Shown: positions 42,727-50,406 of the stretch, piece after piece | Position numbering within the stretch: the stretch's first letter is position 1 | Layout of the letters: each line of letters opens with the position of its first letter | NCBI GenBank assembly: GCA_947649935.1 | Contig: CANSTR010000009.1 | Coordinates: 1-59,638, forward strand | Direction: 5' to 3' | Source: an uncultured Clostridia bacterium | GTDB lineage: Bacteria > Bacillota > Clostridia > TANB77 > CAG-508 | DNA length: 59,638 bases | Program-made: the position numbers and the translations under genes | The notes under the pieces: model-generated | What the model saw: only the letters and a program-made list of their open reading frames with translations | The model's database searches: none | What the model was told of the DNA's origin: nothing

Positions 42727-43350
42727 TCAATTACTTTTTTCTTTTTTTATTTGTAGATACATTATAATTGAACATATAACTATATATACGATCCAAAATA
42801 GAATAAACTGATAATAAGTATTACTATATACCAAAGGATATGGTGCTATTATCATTCCTGAAAATAGTAGATTATAGATTAAAGAAAGTGGAATAAAGAC
42901 AACAATCCAAATGTTTATTTTCCAAAATTTACTCTTTATTAAAATTTTTTCTGTTTTAGAAGTTTGATGAATTCCTATTGCAAAAATCATACTCCCTAAT
43001 ATGATAAATACAAGACCTGCTATAATTGCGCCATTTTCTTGAGTTGAATTCCATATAAAAGTGGACATTATCAAACCTAAAAAATTGGATGCTGTTGCTA
43101 CTGCATTTAAAATGTATGGAGTTGCATTTTCTTTATTCGTAACTTTATCTGATTCTATTCCTTTTAGTAAAAAATCCGTCGTAACTTCAAAAAATTCACT
43201 TAATATAATGATTCTATCTAAATCTGGAACCGCTTGCTCACTTTCCCACTTTGAAACTGCCTGTCTTGAAACTCCAATTTTATCTGCAAGTTCTTCTTGT
43301 GATATTCCTTTCGCTCTTCTTAATTCTAAAATTCTATCTGCTATTGTCAT
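42727..43350 (-). CDS. XRE-family regulator with C-terminal membrane helices
   Basis: From the ATG after AAGGAGGTTTTTGTT the product has 207 residues. The helix-turn-helix spans residues 2-58 (RILELRRAKGISQEELADKI, GVSRQAVSKWESEQAVPDLD). Four membrane helices follow from about residue 75. It resembles the preceding gene in layout but has no DUF4097 partner. The putative operator at 43401-43441 lies just upstream. Confidence 0.87.
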   Translation of the reverse strand: MTIADRILELRRAKGISQEELADKIGVSRQAVSKWESEQAVPDLDRIIILSEFFEVTTDFLLKGIESDKVTNKENATPYILNAVATASNFLGLIMSTFIWNSTQENGAIIAGLVFIILGSMIFAIGIHQTSKTEKILIKSKFWKINIWIVVFIPLSLIYNLLFSGMIIAPYPLVYSNTYYQFILFWIVYIVICSIIMYLQIKKEKSN

Positions 43351-43400
43351 AACAAAAACCTCCTTATAATTATTTCTATTTTTATTATAACAATTCATTT

Positions 43401-43441
43401 AGTTGCATTGCTACCAACTGTACCTTTCAATTTGTCAACTC
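43401..43441. promoter_or_regulatory. Putative operator upstream of the second XRE-membrane gene
   Basis: AGTTGCATTGCTACCAA...TTGTCAACT matches the motif at 42470-42510 in order and spacing of its parts, although the middle differs. Confidence 0.5.
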
Positions 43442-43481
43442 GTAGTTGCATATTATCACTTTTATTTTTCTTTTGCATCAT

Positions 43482-43657
43482 TTATATATTTTCTATTTTA
43501 TTAGCCATATAATTATAAAACTTTTCGTGTAATTGTCGCATTTCATCTGGTGTTTCATCGAATGCTGGTACATAAATTTATCTCCAAACTTACTCGTAAA
43601 TGTTATACTTAAACCTAAACTTAAAATAGTAACTGGTATATAACAAAATAAATTCAT
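43482..43657 (-). pseudogene. Frameshifted small gene of unknown function
   Basis: From an ATG at 43657 the frame reads MNLFCYIPVTILSLGLSITF, then FTSKFGDK. Near 43570 a one-base shift continues it as YVPAFDETPDEMRQLHEKFYNYM and NKIENI to a stop at 43482. Joined, it is a plausible protein of about 58 residues with a short hydrophobic start and a helical tail. It may be broken or carry a sequence error. Confidence 0.45.
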
Positions 43658-43716
43658 TTTCACATAATACTCCCGTATTTTTACAAATTTAAAGCAAGCA
43701 ACATGTAATTTAAAAA

Positions 43717-43953
43717 TTACTTTGTATTTTCTTTTATTGCTTTTTTACTATTTCTATATATAGAAAAACTAACCAAAAATACTAATACCGGTGGTACTAT
43801 CAATTTTACAGGACTTCCATTTACTATAAATTTAACAGGACTATCATCTCCCAAAATAGTACACATTAAACCTGCCAAAAATATAAATGCTGATATAATT
43901 GACAATATTAAAAATATATTCTTTTTTATAGTTTCTTTTCTTAAATCAAACAT
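43717..43953 (-). CDS. Small two-helix membrane protein
   Basis: The 78-residue product has two membrane helices (NIFLILSIISAFIFLAGLMCTI and LIVPPVLVFLVSFSIYR) with basic residues outside. It has no recognised family. AGGAGTGTGATAAAAA precedes the ATG. It lies 34 bases after the XRE gene on the same strand and may form an operon with it. Confidence 0.65.
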   Translation of the reverse strand: MFDLRKETIKKNIFLILSIISAFIFLAGLMCTILGDDSPVKFIVNGSPVKLIVPPVLVFLVSFSIYRNSKKAIKENTK

Positions 43954-43987
43954 TTTTTATCACACTCCTAAATTATAATTTAACTTT

Positions 43988-44593
43988 CTAACTCAATAAC
44001 TCAATTTGTTTATTTTTAACATATTTTATACACTTTAATAACAATTTTCCCGCACCTTTTCCAATTAAATATAAAACCAATCCTATTGTTACTGATAAGA
44101 TAAAACTAATAATAGGATCTAACTCAAAATTCCTTATTTGAAAAACCACAAACGGAACACCAAAATTAAAAATATAACCAATTAATTTTATCAATCCACC
44201 TAAAGGTGCTATTATTCCACAAAGTATAAATATAAGTGCTATTATTCCTAATGTTGGTACAATAAAAATTCCTAAAAAAAACGTTCCTATATAAAATACA
44301 ATACATTTTATTATTTTTTCATTTGAATATTTTATTGTATTTAAAACATTTTCTTCAAATTTTTCTTGATAATCATTCTTATCTATTTTTTCTCCACTTA
44401 ATAAATCATTTATTGTTATTCCTAACTCTTTACATAATGGTTGTATTAACGATAAATCTGGCATTCCTTTCCCATTTTCCCATTTTGAAATAGCTCTGTC
44501 AGTAACACCTATTTTATCTGCTAAATCCATTTGAGTCATATTTTTCTCTTTACGAAGTTCTAATATAAATTTCCCTATTTTTTCTTGATTCAT
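43988..44593 (-). CDS. XRE-family regulator with C-terminal membrane helices
   Basis: The 201-residue protein has a helix-turn-helix at residues 5-62 (FILELRKEKNMTQMDLADKI, GVTDRAISKWENGKGMPDLS), then four membrane helices from about residue 95. The arrangement is that of the regulators at 41784 and 42727, and the binding helix differs (TDRAISKW versus SRQTVSKW), so its target may differ. GAAGGGAGAAATTGTATT precedes the ATG. Confidence 0.87.
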   Translation of the reverse strand: MNQEKIGKFILELRKEKNMTQMDLADKIGVTDRAISKWENGKGMPDLSLIQPLCKELGITINDLLSGEKIDKNDYQEKFEENVLNTIKYSNEKIIKCIVFYIGTFFLGIFIVPTLGIIALIFILCGIIAPLGGLIKLIGYIFNFGVPFVVFQIRNFELDPIISFILSVTIGLVLYLIGKGAGKLLLKCIKYVKNKQIELLS

Positions 44594-44685
44594 AATACAA
44601 TTTCTCCCTTCGTAAATAATTATAGCACTAATTTATATAAAATGCACCAAACGAATCGTTGAGTTCTGCAAATTGTAATTTATCG

Positions 44686-45105
44686 TTATACATAATTTAT
44701 AACTCCATATAGTAAATGCAATATTGCAAATACTATTGTTGGTATTATTGCTATCCAATTTTTAATCTTTATTTCATAAACCAAAAATGATAAACAAGGC
44801 AACAGGCATAAACCAATAATTATTATGTTGTTTGTCATGCCCAAATAATACAATATCCAACATGTAAAATATAAAATTAAACTTACTACTGAAGAAATCC
44901 CAATTTTATTGTTTTTATTATTAGAGAAACATAAGCATATTAGCATTATAACTTGAAAAACACTAGCAATTAAATCCATTGTTGGTGTAACAGATTCTTC
45001 TCTTAAAATATCGTTGGGTGCTTTTATCACAAACCATATAAAATTAGGTATCATTATAAGTATGAATAGCAATAACCCATAATTATTAAATTTAATATTT
45101 TCCAT
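44686..45105 (-). CDS. Polytopic membrane protein of unknown function
   Basis: The 139-residue product has four or five hydrophobic helices with short loops (NNYGLLLFILIMIPNFIWFV, VIMLICLCF, then VSLILYFTCWILYYLG). No conserved motif is recognised. GAAAGTGAGTAAGAT precedes the ATG. It stands alone between an XRE gene and the histidine kinase gene. Confidence 0.65.
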   Translation of the reverse strand: MENIKFNNYGLLLFILIMIPNFIWFVIKAPNDILREESVTPTMDLIASVFQVIMLICLCFSNNKNNKIGISSVVSLILYFTCWILYYLGMTNNIIIIGLCLLPCLSFLVYEIKIKNWIAIIPTIVFAILHLLYGVINYV

Positions 45106-45187
45106 ATCTTACTCACTTTCAAATTCCTATTTATCTCTTACATTATAACACAATTTAGAAAAAATGTATCGGAAAATAAGCAATTTT

Positions 45188-45216
45188 TTAAATATGACAT
45201 TTTTATGTCATATTTA
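45188..45216. repeat. 39-48 kb palindromic repeat, copy 4
   Basis: The same palindrome, ending within the stop region of the histidine kinase gene. It could act as that operon's terminator. Confidence 0.75.
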
Positions 45217-46294
45217 ACTCAACCAAAAATTCAATCCATTCCTCTTCATTTTTGGCACAAATTTTTCCGTCATGCAATTCAATCATTTCTTTGGTAATGG
45301 CAAGTCCCAAGCCGGTTCCACCGGTGGAACTGGTTCTGGATTCGTCTGCTCGATAAAATTTTTCAAACAATTTCTCTAATTTATATTCTGGAATTTTATC
45401 GCCTTTATTCTTAAATGCCAACTGAATTTTCTGCTCTGTCTGCTGCACTTCTATTTTAATCTGCGTATTTTCATAACTATAATAAATCGCATTTTTCAGC
45501 AAATTCCCAAACGCACGCGCCAACTTGTCTCCATCTCCCACAAAATAAACATGTTCGGGCTTCTCGACAACGCATTCCAACCCTCGAGGTTGCATCATCG
45601 GATAACACTCATCCACCAATTGGTCCAACAAAAAAGACAAATCAATTTTGGTTTTATTCATCGGCACATGTTGCAAATTATAACGCGTAATCTCGAAAAA
45701 TTGGTTGGTCAATTCCTCCAAACGTAGCGATTTATCCAGTGCAATTTTCGTATATTTTACTTGCAAACTTTTGGGAATTTCTTGCTCTTCTGTCAACAAA
45801 GTCAAATAGCCAATCACAGACGTAAGTGGCGTTTTCAGGTCATGTGCCATATACATAATCAAATCATTTTTCTTGTTTTCCGCCTCTTTTGCTCGATTTT
45901 GATTTGCCACCAAATCCACGCGAATATTGTTCAATCTGCTTTCTAAAATCACCAAATCATTCGAAAGTTTGACTTCTTTCTCCGGCTCTTTCAAAATTTG
46001 GTCCATCGCCGTAATAATCTCGATAAGATTATGATTTGAATTTCGAATCACCAAAAATGAAATAATTGCAAAAATGATTAAAAAAGCCAATCCGATTAAT
46101 AGCGTTTTATTTTGCACACACCACAAATAAGTTTCACGGTTCATTCCAGACAATCGATTTGCTAATGTATCATTATAAATTCCATCTACCAAAACTGCCA
46201 ATATTATCATCGCACATAAACTATACAAGATAATTTTTCCAGCTGATTTAAGCGCAATACTGTTTTTTAATTTTATAAATTCGTTATCCTTCAA
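45203..46294 (-). CDS. Sensor histidine kinase (VanS-like)
   Basis: The 363-residue protein has two membrane helices (about residues 17-38 and 67-88), a short HAMP-like coil, and a kinase core: AHDLKTPLTSVIGYL (phospho-accepting His), GNLLKNAIYYS (N box), KFYRADESRTSSTGGTGLGLAIT (F and G boxes). The short extracellular loop and motifs resemble VanS-type kinases. The start is a TTG after GGAGTGGG, inside the end of the regulator gene (11-base overlap). The signal is not known. Confidence 0.9.
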   Translation of the reverse strand: MKDNEFIKLKNSIALKSAGKIILYSLCAMIILAVLVDGIYNDTLANRLSGMNRETYLWCVQNKTLLIGLAFLIIFAIISFLVIRNSNHNLIEIITAMDQILKEPEKEVKLSNDLVILESRLNNIRVDLVANQNRAKEAENKKNDLIMYMAHDLKTPLTSVIGYLTLLTEEQEIPKSLQVKYTKIALDKSLRLEELTNQFFEITRYNLQHVPMNKTKIDLSFLLDQLVDECYPMMQPRGLECVVEKPEHVYFVGDGDKLARAFGNLLKNAIYYSYENTQIKIEVQQTEQKIQLAFKNKGDKIPEYKLEKLFEKFYRADESRTSSTGGTGLGLAITKEMIELHDGKICAKNEEEWIEFLVELNMT

Positions 46295-46967
46295 TTTTAT
46301 AACCCACTCCCCACACCGTTTTGATGAATTTCGGATGACGCGTATCTTCCTTCAACTTCTCACGAATTCTACGAATATGCACCATCACTGTGTTGTTACT
46401 TTCCAAATATTTTTCTTTCCACACCTTTTCAAAAAGTTCCTCTGAACTCACCACATTTCCACGATGATTCACCAAATACAACAAAATATCAAATTCCAAC
46501 GGAGTTAGCTCTATTTCCTCTCCATACAAAAAGCATTGATGCTTTTCTTTGCTGATTTCCAAACCACCGATATCAATATCGTTTTCCGGATTTTTTTCGT
46601 TGTATTTCGTGTATCTTCTCAGTTGTGATTTCACGCGCGCGACCAGTTCCAACGGATTAAAAGGCTTTGTCATATAATCATCTGCGCCTAACATCAAACC
46701 TGTGATTTTGTCCTTATCCGCAATTTTGGCGGTCAGCATAATGACTGGAAAATGCAAATTTTTATCACGAATTGACTGACAAATTTCAAATCCATTTTTG
46801 CCAGCAATCATCACATCTAAAATCGCCAAATCTAGTGGCGTTGTGTTGATACATTCTAGCGCGCTCGCCGAGTCATAAAATTTGTAGACTTCATAGTTTT
46901 CATTTTTCAAATACAATTCCACCAAATCTGCAATTTCTTTTTCATCATCAACCACTAAAATATTCAT
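46284..46967 (-). CDS. OmpR-family response regulator (VanR-like)
   Basis: The protein has 227 residues from the ATG after AGAGAGGGAAAAG. The receiver domain has NILVVDDEKEIADLVELYL, the phosphorylated Asp in LAILDVMIAGKNG, and the TAK and YMTKPF switch residues. The winged-helix domain has LTPLEFDILLYLVNHRGNVV and WGVGYKIEG. It controls genes together with the overlapping kinase gene downstream. The divergent C39-like peptidase gene is a possible target. Confidence 0.93.
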   Translation of the reverse strand: MNILVVDDEKEIADLVELYLKNENYEVYKFYDSASALECINTTPLDLAILDVMIAGKNGFEICQSIRDKNLHFPVIMLTAKIADKDKITGLMLGADDYMTKPFNPLELVARVKSQLRRYTKYNEKNPENDIDIGGLEISKEKHQCFLYGEEIELTPLEFDILLYLVNHRGNVVSSEELFEKVWKEKYLESNNTVMVHIRRIREKLKEDTRHPKFIKTVWGVGYKIEG

Positions 46968-47115
46968 CTTTTCCCTCTCTTTTTTTATTATAACACACGC
47001 TAATTCATTTTGTTGCACTTTCTTAAAATTGTAAGAAAAAATTAAGAATTTATTCACTTTTTCTTAAAACACTTTCGCCAAACTTTCTGTATAATCAAAC
47101 TTAGGAGGCAAGCTT

Positions 47116-47862
47116 ATGAGAAGAAAAAAGAAAAAATTAAAATTAAGAAGAATTATTTTACTTTGTATTTTGGGATTTTTATTTTGGTTTTATATAAATT
47201 ATCACTATATTTTTACAACGTATTTTTCAAATTTTGGAGAGCCATACAAAACCATTACACTAAGTCAAAATACGGATTACGCTGGCGTTGGGCAAAAGGA
47301 ATGCCAAAATCAAGATGGCTATTTTACGACTTTCACAACCGAAAAAAATCACGAAAAAACCTATCTAGAATACAAACAAAACGGGACTGCTTCTTGGCGT
47401 GACAACTCTTATTGGGGCGGAACCATGGAGGAAAACGGTTGCGGAATTACAGCACTTTCCGTTATTCTAAGTGGTTACCAAAAAAATTTTACGCCTGAAG
47501 ATTTAAGAAAAAAATATAATCCTGTGTTAAATGCTGAAGAAATTTCTACGGAATTATCCAAAACTTTTGGCATCAAAAACTCTGATTTTTACTATGATAA
47601 AACGCATTTGTCAAAGCAAAATTTGGTGCAACATTTGCAGACAAATCGTCCAATTTTGATTTGTGTTTGGAATCAACCGCATGAAAATCGCTGGACGGAA
47701 AAGTCGCATTATATGGTGCTACTAGCCACAGACGGTGACAAAAAGGTATATATCTCCAATCCAAATGGCGGAAAAAATGACAGCAAAAGTTCCGGCTGGT
47801 ACGACATCCATGAAGTGACACCCTATATTGCAAAAGCACTTTATATCGAAAGTTATGAATAA
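47116..47862 (+). CDS. C39-like cysteine peptidase, membrane-anchored
   Basis: The 248-residue protein has a very basic start (MRRKKKKLKLRR), one membrane segment (IILLCILGFLFWFYINYHYIF), and a C39_2-type papain-fold domain: NTDYAGVG, MEENGCGITALSVILSG (catalytic Cys), SHYMVLLATDGDKKVYI (His) and SNPNGG (Asn). It is not fused to an ABC transporter, so it is a stand-alone secreted peptidase. TTAGGAGGCAAGCTT precedes the ATG. It is divergent from the VanRS-like pair. Confidence 0.85.
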   Translation: MRRKKKKLKLRRIILLCILGFLFWFYINYHYIFTTYFSNFGEPYKTITLSQNTDYAGVGQKECQNQDGYFTTFTTEKNHEKTYLEYKQNGTASWRDNSYWGGTMEENGCGITALSVILSGYQKNFTPEDLRKKYNPVLNAEEISTELSKTFGIKNSDFYYDKTHLSKQNLVQHLQTNRPILICVWNQPHENRWTEKSHYMVLLATDGDKKVYISNPNGGKNDSKSSGWYDIHEVTPYIAKALYIESYE

Positions 47863-47865
47863 ACC

Positions 47866-47970
47866 TAAATATGACATTTTTATGTCATATTTAAGTTTTA
47901 TATTCTATACATTCAGAATTACCAACGTTTTTATATTTTTTAAATATGACATAAAAATGTCATATTTAAT
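47866..47970. repeat. Two copies of the 39-48 kb palindrome in opposed form
   Basis: The copies at 47866-47893 and 47938-47970 have the same arms (AAATATGACAT/ATGTCATATTT) but loops that read TTTT and AAAA, meaning opposite orientation. They lie 45 bases apart after the C39 gene. Confidence 0.75.
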
Positions 47971-47981
47971 TTTTGCTGAAA

Positions 47982-48017
47982 AAAAGCTGTAGTGAGGTAG
48001 AACTCTCACTACAGCTT
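47982..48017. terminator. Terminator between the C39 and DUF4179 genes
   Basis: AAGCTGTAGTGAG and CTCACTACAGCTT form a perfect 13-bp stem, with TCTTTTTG on one side and an A run on the other, so it can serve both convergent genes. Confidence 0.85.
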
Positions 48018-48024
48018 CTTTTTG

Positions 48025-49188
48025 TCAATCTTTTTTCACCAATTCACTCGTATATTTTTTTCCATCTACTGTAAAATTGATAAATAATTTTTTATCCAAA
48101 TCCTTTTTACCTGCATCTAACGTCATTTTGTAGCAGTCTTCCCCTCTTGTTCCACCTGCCATATCTTGGTAAACATTTCCTTCGCCGTCTGTGATATTTA
48201 ACATCGCTTTTGCTGCTTCTCCAAAATTTCCTTCAAAATCCTTTCCTGCTAACATAAAATCAACATAGGCTTGCGACTTAAATCTCAACACCAAACTGGT
48301 TTCTGTTAGTGTTGCACTTTCGATTTCAAAACCAGGAATCTCCTGCGCCAACTGCAATTCCAATGTATTTCTTTCATAAAATTTATCTGGCACATCAATT
48401 TCAAAAAACCATTTTGCATCCGTAATTTCGAAAGATTCAACATTATCAATTGTATGTGTCCTATAATTGATGGAATCCATATCATACATATCGTAGCCTA
48501 AATCAAAAACTTGAATATACAACTTCTTACTTCTTGGAAAAACGTCTTTGGCTCGTAAATTTATATTAGATTTGATGATTTTTTCCGCTTCATTTACCTC
48601 AATCGGACCTCTACTTGCACCATCATTTAATTGCACAGAATACAAATCTTTTTTGTCATATTGGATGCCCAAATCTTCATACAAAAATTGCGCTGTGTAA
48701 TCTTTTTTCACATTTCTAAGCCCTGAAAAAACACCATAAATATTTTTATTTTCGTCATAAACCGCGAATCCATAGCGAAATGTTTGCGCATTGACTTGCT
48801 TATCTTGCGCAAATTGAAAACTAAGATTGGCATCCAAACAATCATCCGTTAGCAAAATGGAATCCACCTTTACACTAACGCCATCTTGTGTGACATAATC
48901 CATATTTAAAACTTCTGCATAATCCGATTCTCGCACTTCGTCCAAGTTGCCTTGTGCCTCTCCAACTGGTCTTCTTTGGTATTCCTTAAATTCAACATTC
49001 CACTGAATCTTGGCATAAATTTGGCTAGAAGTCGCACCAATTACGACAATTGCAACAAAAACTGCTGCTATATTGAATAGCTTCCTTTTCATACTACCAA
49101 CTCCTTTCGTTTTCGAATAAATGGCTTCAAAATTCGCCTTTTTATTATGCACTTCGTCGATATATTCTTTCCAAATTTTATTCGTCAT
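48025..49188 (-). CDS. DUF4179 membrane protein, likely anti-sigma factor
   Basis: The 387-residue protein has a short cytoplasmic N-terminus (WKEYIDEVHNKKANFEAIYS), one membrane segment (KLFNIAAVFVAIVVIGATSS), a DUF4179-type domain (about residues 85-185, DGVSVKVDSILLTDDCLDANLSFQF) and a C-terminal beta domain. DUF4179 genes usually accompany ECF sigma genes and are thought to hold the sigma factor at the membrane. Here its ATG overlaps the sigma stop by 11 bases, which supports that role. Confidence 0.85.
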   Translation of the reverse strand: MTNKIWKEYIDEVHNKKANFEAIYSKTKGVGSMKRKLFNIAAVFVAIVVIGATSSQIYAKIQWNVEFKEYQRRPVGEAQGNLDEVRESDYAEVLNMDYVTQDGVSVKVDSILLTDDCLDANLSFQFAQDKQVNAQTFRYGFAVYDENKNIYGVFSGLRNVKKDYTAQFLYEDLGIQYDKKDLYSVQLNDGASRGPIEVNEAEKIIKSNINLRAKDVFPRSKKLYIQVFDLGYDMYDMDSINYRTHTIDNVESFEITDAKWFFEIDVPDKFYERNTLELQLAQEIPGFEIESATLTETSLVLRFKSQAYVDFMLAGKDFEGNFGEAAKAMLNITDGEGNVYQDMAGGTRGEDCYKMTLDAGKKDLDKKLFINFTVDGKKYTSELVKKD

Positions 49189-49702
49189 TTCCAATCACAT
49201 CCTTTCCTAACTGTTTTTGAATTTCTTTTTGCGTACGATAAATTTTGTTTTTGACAGTGGATTCATTAAGCGTCAATTCTTGGGCAATTTCCATGATTTT
49301 TAGTCCCAAAACAAAATATAAATAAAATATTTTGCTGGTTACTAAATCTTTCTTTTGGATAAATTCCCAAACTTTTTGCACATCTTGTTTGTGCATAAAA
49401 TTTTGCTCCAAGTCAAAGGTGTCAGCCACTTCAATCTCTTCCTTTTCGTCATTTGCCAGACTGATTACATCTTTCTTTTTCGCCCCATATCTTTTGATAA
49501 CATTTCTTGCAATTCCACAAATATAACTTTGTTTATTTTCTACTTTTAATTTTCGCTTTTTGCACAATATCTTATAAAGTTCCACATACGTATCTTGCAA
49601 AATATCATTGATATCCGATACATGATAACAATGTATTGTAATAAATTTCAATGTGCTTAAATAGGTTCCTTCGTATATTTCTTCAAAATCTTTTTCTTCC
49701 AT
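49178..49702 (-). CDS. ECF-type RNA polymerase sigma factor
   Basis: The 174-residue product has region 2 (FEEIYEGTYLSTLKFITIHC, DINDILQDTYVELYKILCKK) and region 4 (LYFVLGLKIMEIAQELTLNESTVKNKIYRTQKEIQK) joined by an acidic linker. It lacks extra C-terminal domains. The ATG has no ideal ribosome site; GAGGAGG lies 14 bases upstream. It is cotranscribed with the overlapping DUF4179 gene. Targets are unknown, though it may control its own operon. Confidence 0.88.
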   Translation of the reverse strand: MEEKDFEEIYEGTYLSTLKFITIHCYHVSDINDILQDTYVELYKILCKKRKLKVENKQSYICGIARNVIKRYGAKKKDVISLANDEKEEIEVADTFDLEQNFMHKQDVQKVWEFIQKKDLVTSKIFYLYFVLGLKIMEIAQELTLNESTVKNKIYRTQKEIQKQLGKDVIGNDE

Positions 49703-49762
49703 TTGTGTACTTATTTTGCCTCCTCTACTATAAAATCGTCTAATTTTGCAAAAAAGTTTCAA

Positions 49763-50025
49763 AAAGCACGCATTTTTTTAATAACGTGCTTTTAGTATAC
49801 CCTATTTTTTCTACTTTGTCATGTTTTAATACACAATATAACTTGCTTCCTCAGGTATTAAATACTGATATCCTAGCATTTTATTATAAATCATTTCCCA
49901 TCAAACTTGCCATTGATTTGCATACAACAGTAAGAAATTATATATAATCTAAAAAATAAACAAGAGAAGGAATTACATTCTAAATAGAATTCTCCTTCTC
50001 TTTTAAACGGTCTTTTCAAATATTT
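49763..50025. other. Gap between the sigma operon and the small orphan gene
   Basis: AT-rich and without a convincing gene. It contains the terminator at 49961-50003 and a 17-residue frame at 49826-49879 (MLGYQYLIPEEASYIVY) that may be a remnant. Confidence 0.5.
49963..50004 (-). terminator. Terminator of the small orphan gene
   Basis: AGAGAAGGA...ATT and AAT...TCCTTCTCT arms pair around an AT loop to give a long stem just past the gene's end. Confidence 0.7.
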
Positions 50026-50205
50026 TTAATCTTTTTTTGTAAAATTTTTATAGACATCTTCCAGAATATCGCAGATATGGTCTGGAGGATTAATACCGAT
50101 AATCGTATCGGTATCCATTTGCGATTTACCTTCATAACTCGCAACAAATTTTTCTATTTTAACTGCTTCTCTGGGGCACCTAAGCCACTGTTCTTCATTC
50201 CACAT
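50026..50205 (-). CDS. Small unknown protein (59 residues) with hairpins in its coding sequence
   Basis: This gene is shorter than the usual size cut-off but well supported. AGGAGGAATTAAT precedes the ATG, a plausible promoter lies at about 50300-50328, and a strong hairpin follows. The product begins MWNEEQWLRCPREAVKIEKF and ends in DHICDILEDVYKNFTKKD; its Cys-Pro and acidic helix give no family. The coding DNA contains a perfect 9-bp stem (50093-50101 with 50106-50114) and a composite 10-bp stem at 50061-50085. An 11-base inverted repeat (50006-50016 with 50226-50236) brackets the gene. Confidence 0.65.
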   Translation of the reverse strand: MWNEEQWLRCPREAVKIEKFVASYEGKSQMDTDTIIGINPPDHICDILEDVYKNFTKKD

Positions 50206-50406
50206 ATTAATTCCTCCTTTTCACAAAAAGACCGTTGCTATGAAAAAAATTTTTATTTCATACACCAATTTTTTCATATTATTTATTATAACATAAATTT
50301 TCCAATAATCAACATAAATTAATTTTATAATAGAATTATTCTTTTCTAGGACTCCATTTCCCTCTTAACAAATCTATCTAACATCCCCAAAACGTACTTT
50401 TTCATC

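Noticed and set aside
49826..49879. 17-residue minus-strand frame MLGYQYLIPEEASYIVY
   Set aside because: It looks protein-like but is very short and has no clear ribosome site; at most a gene remnant.
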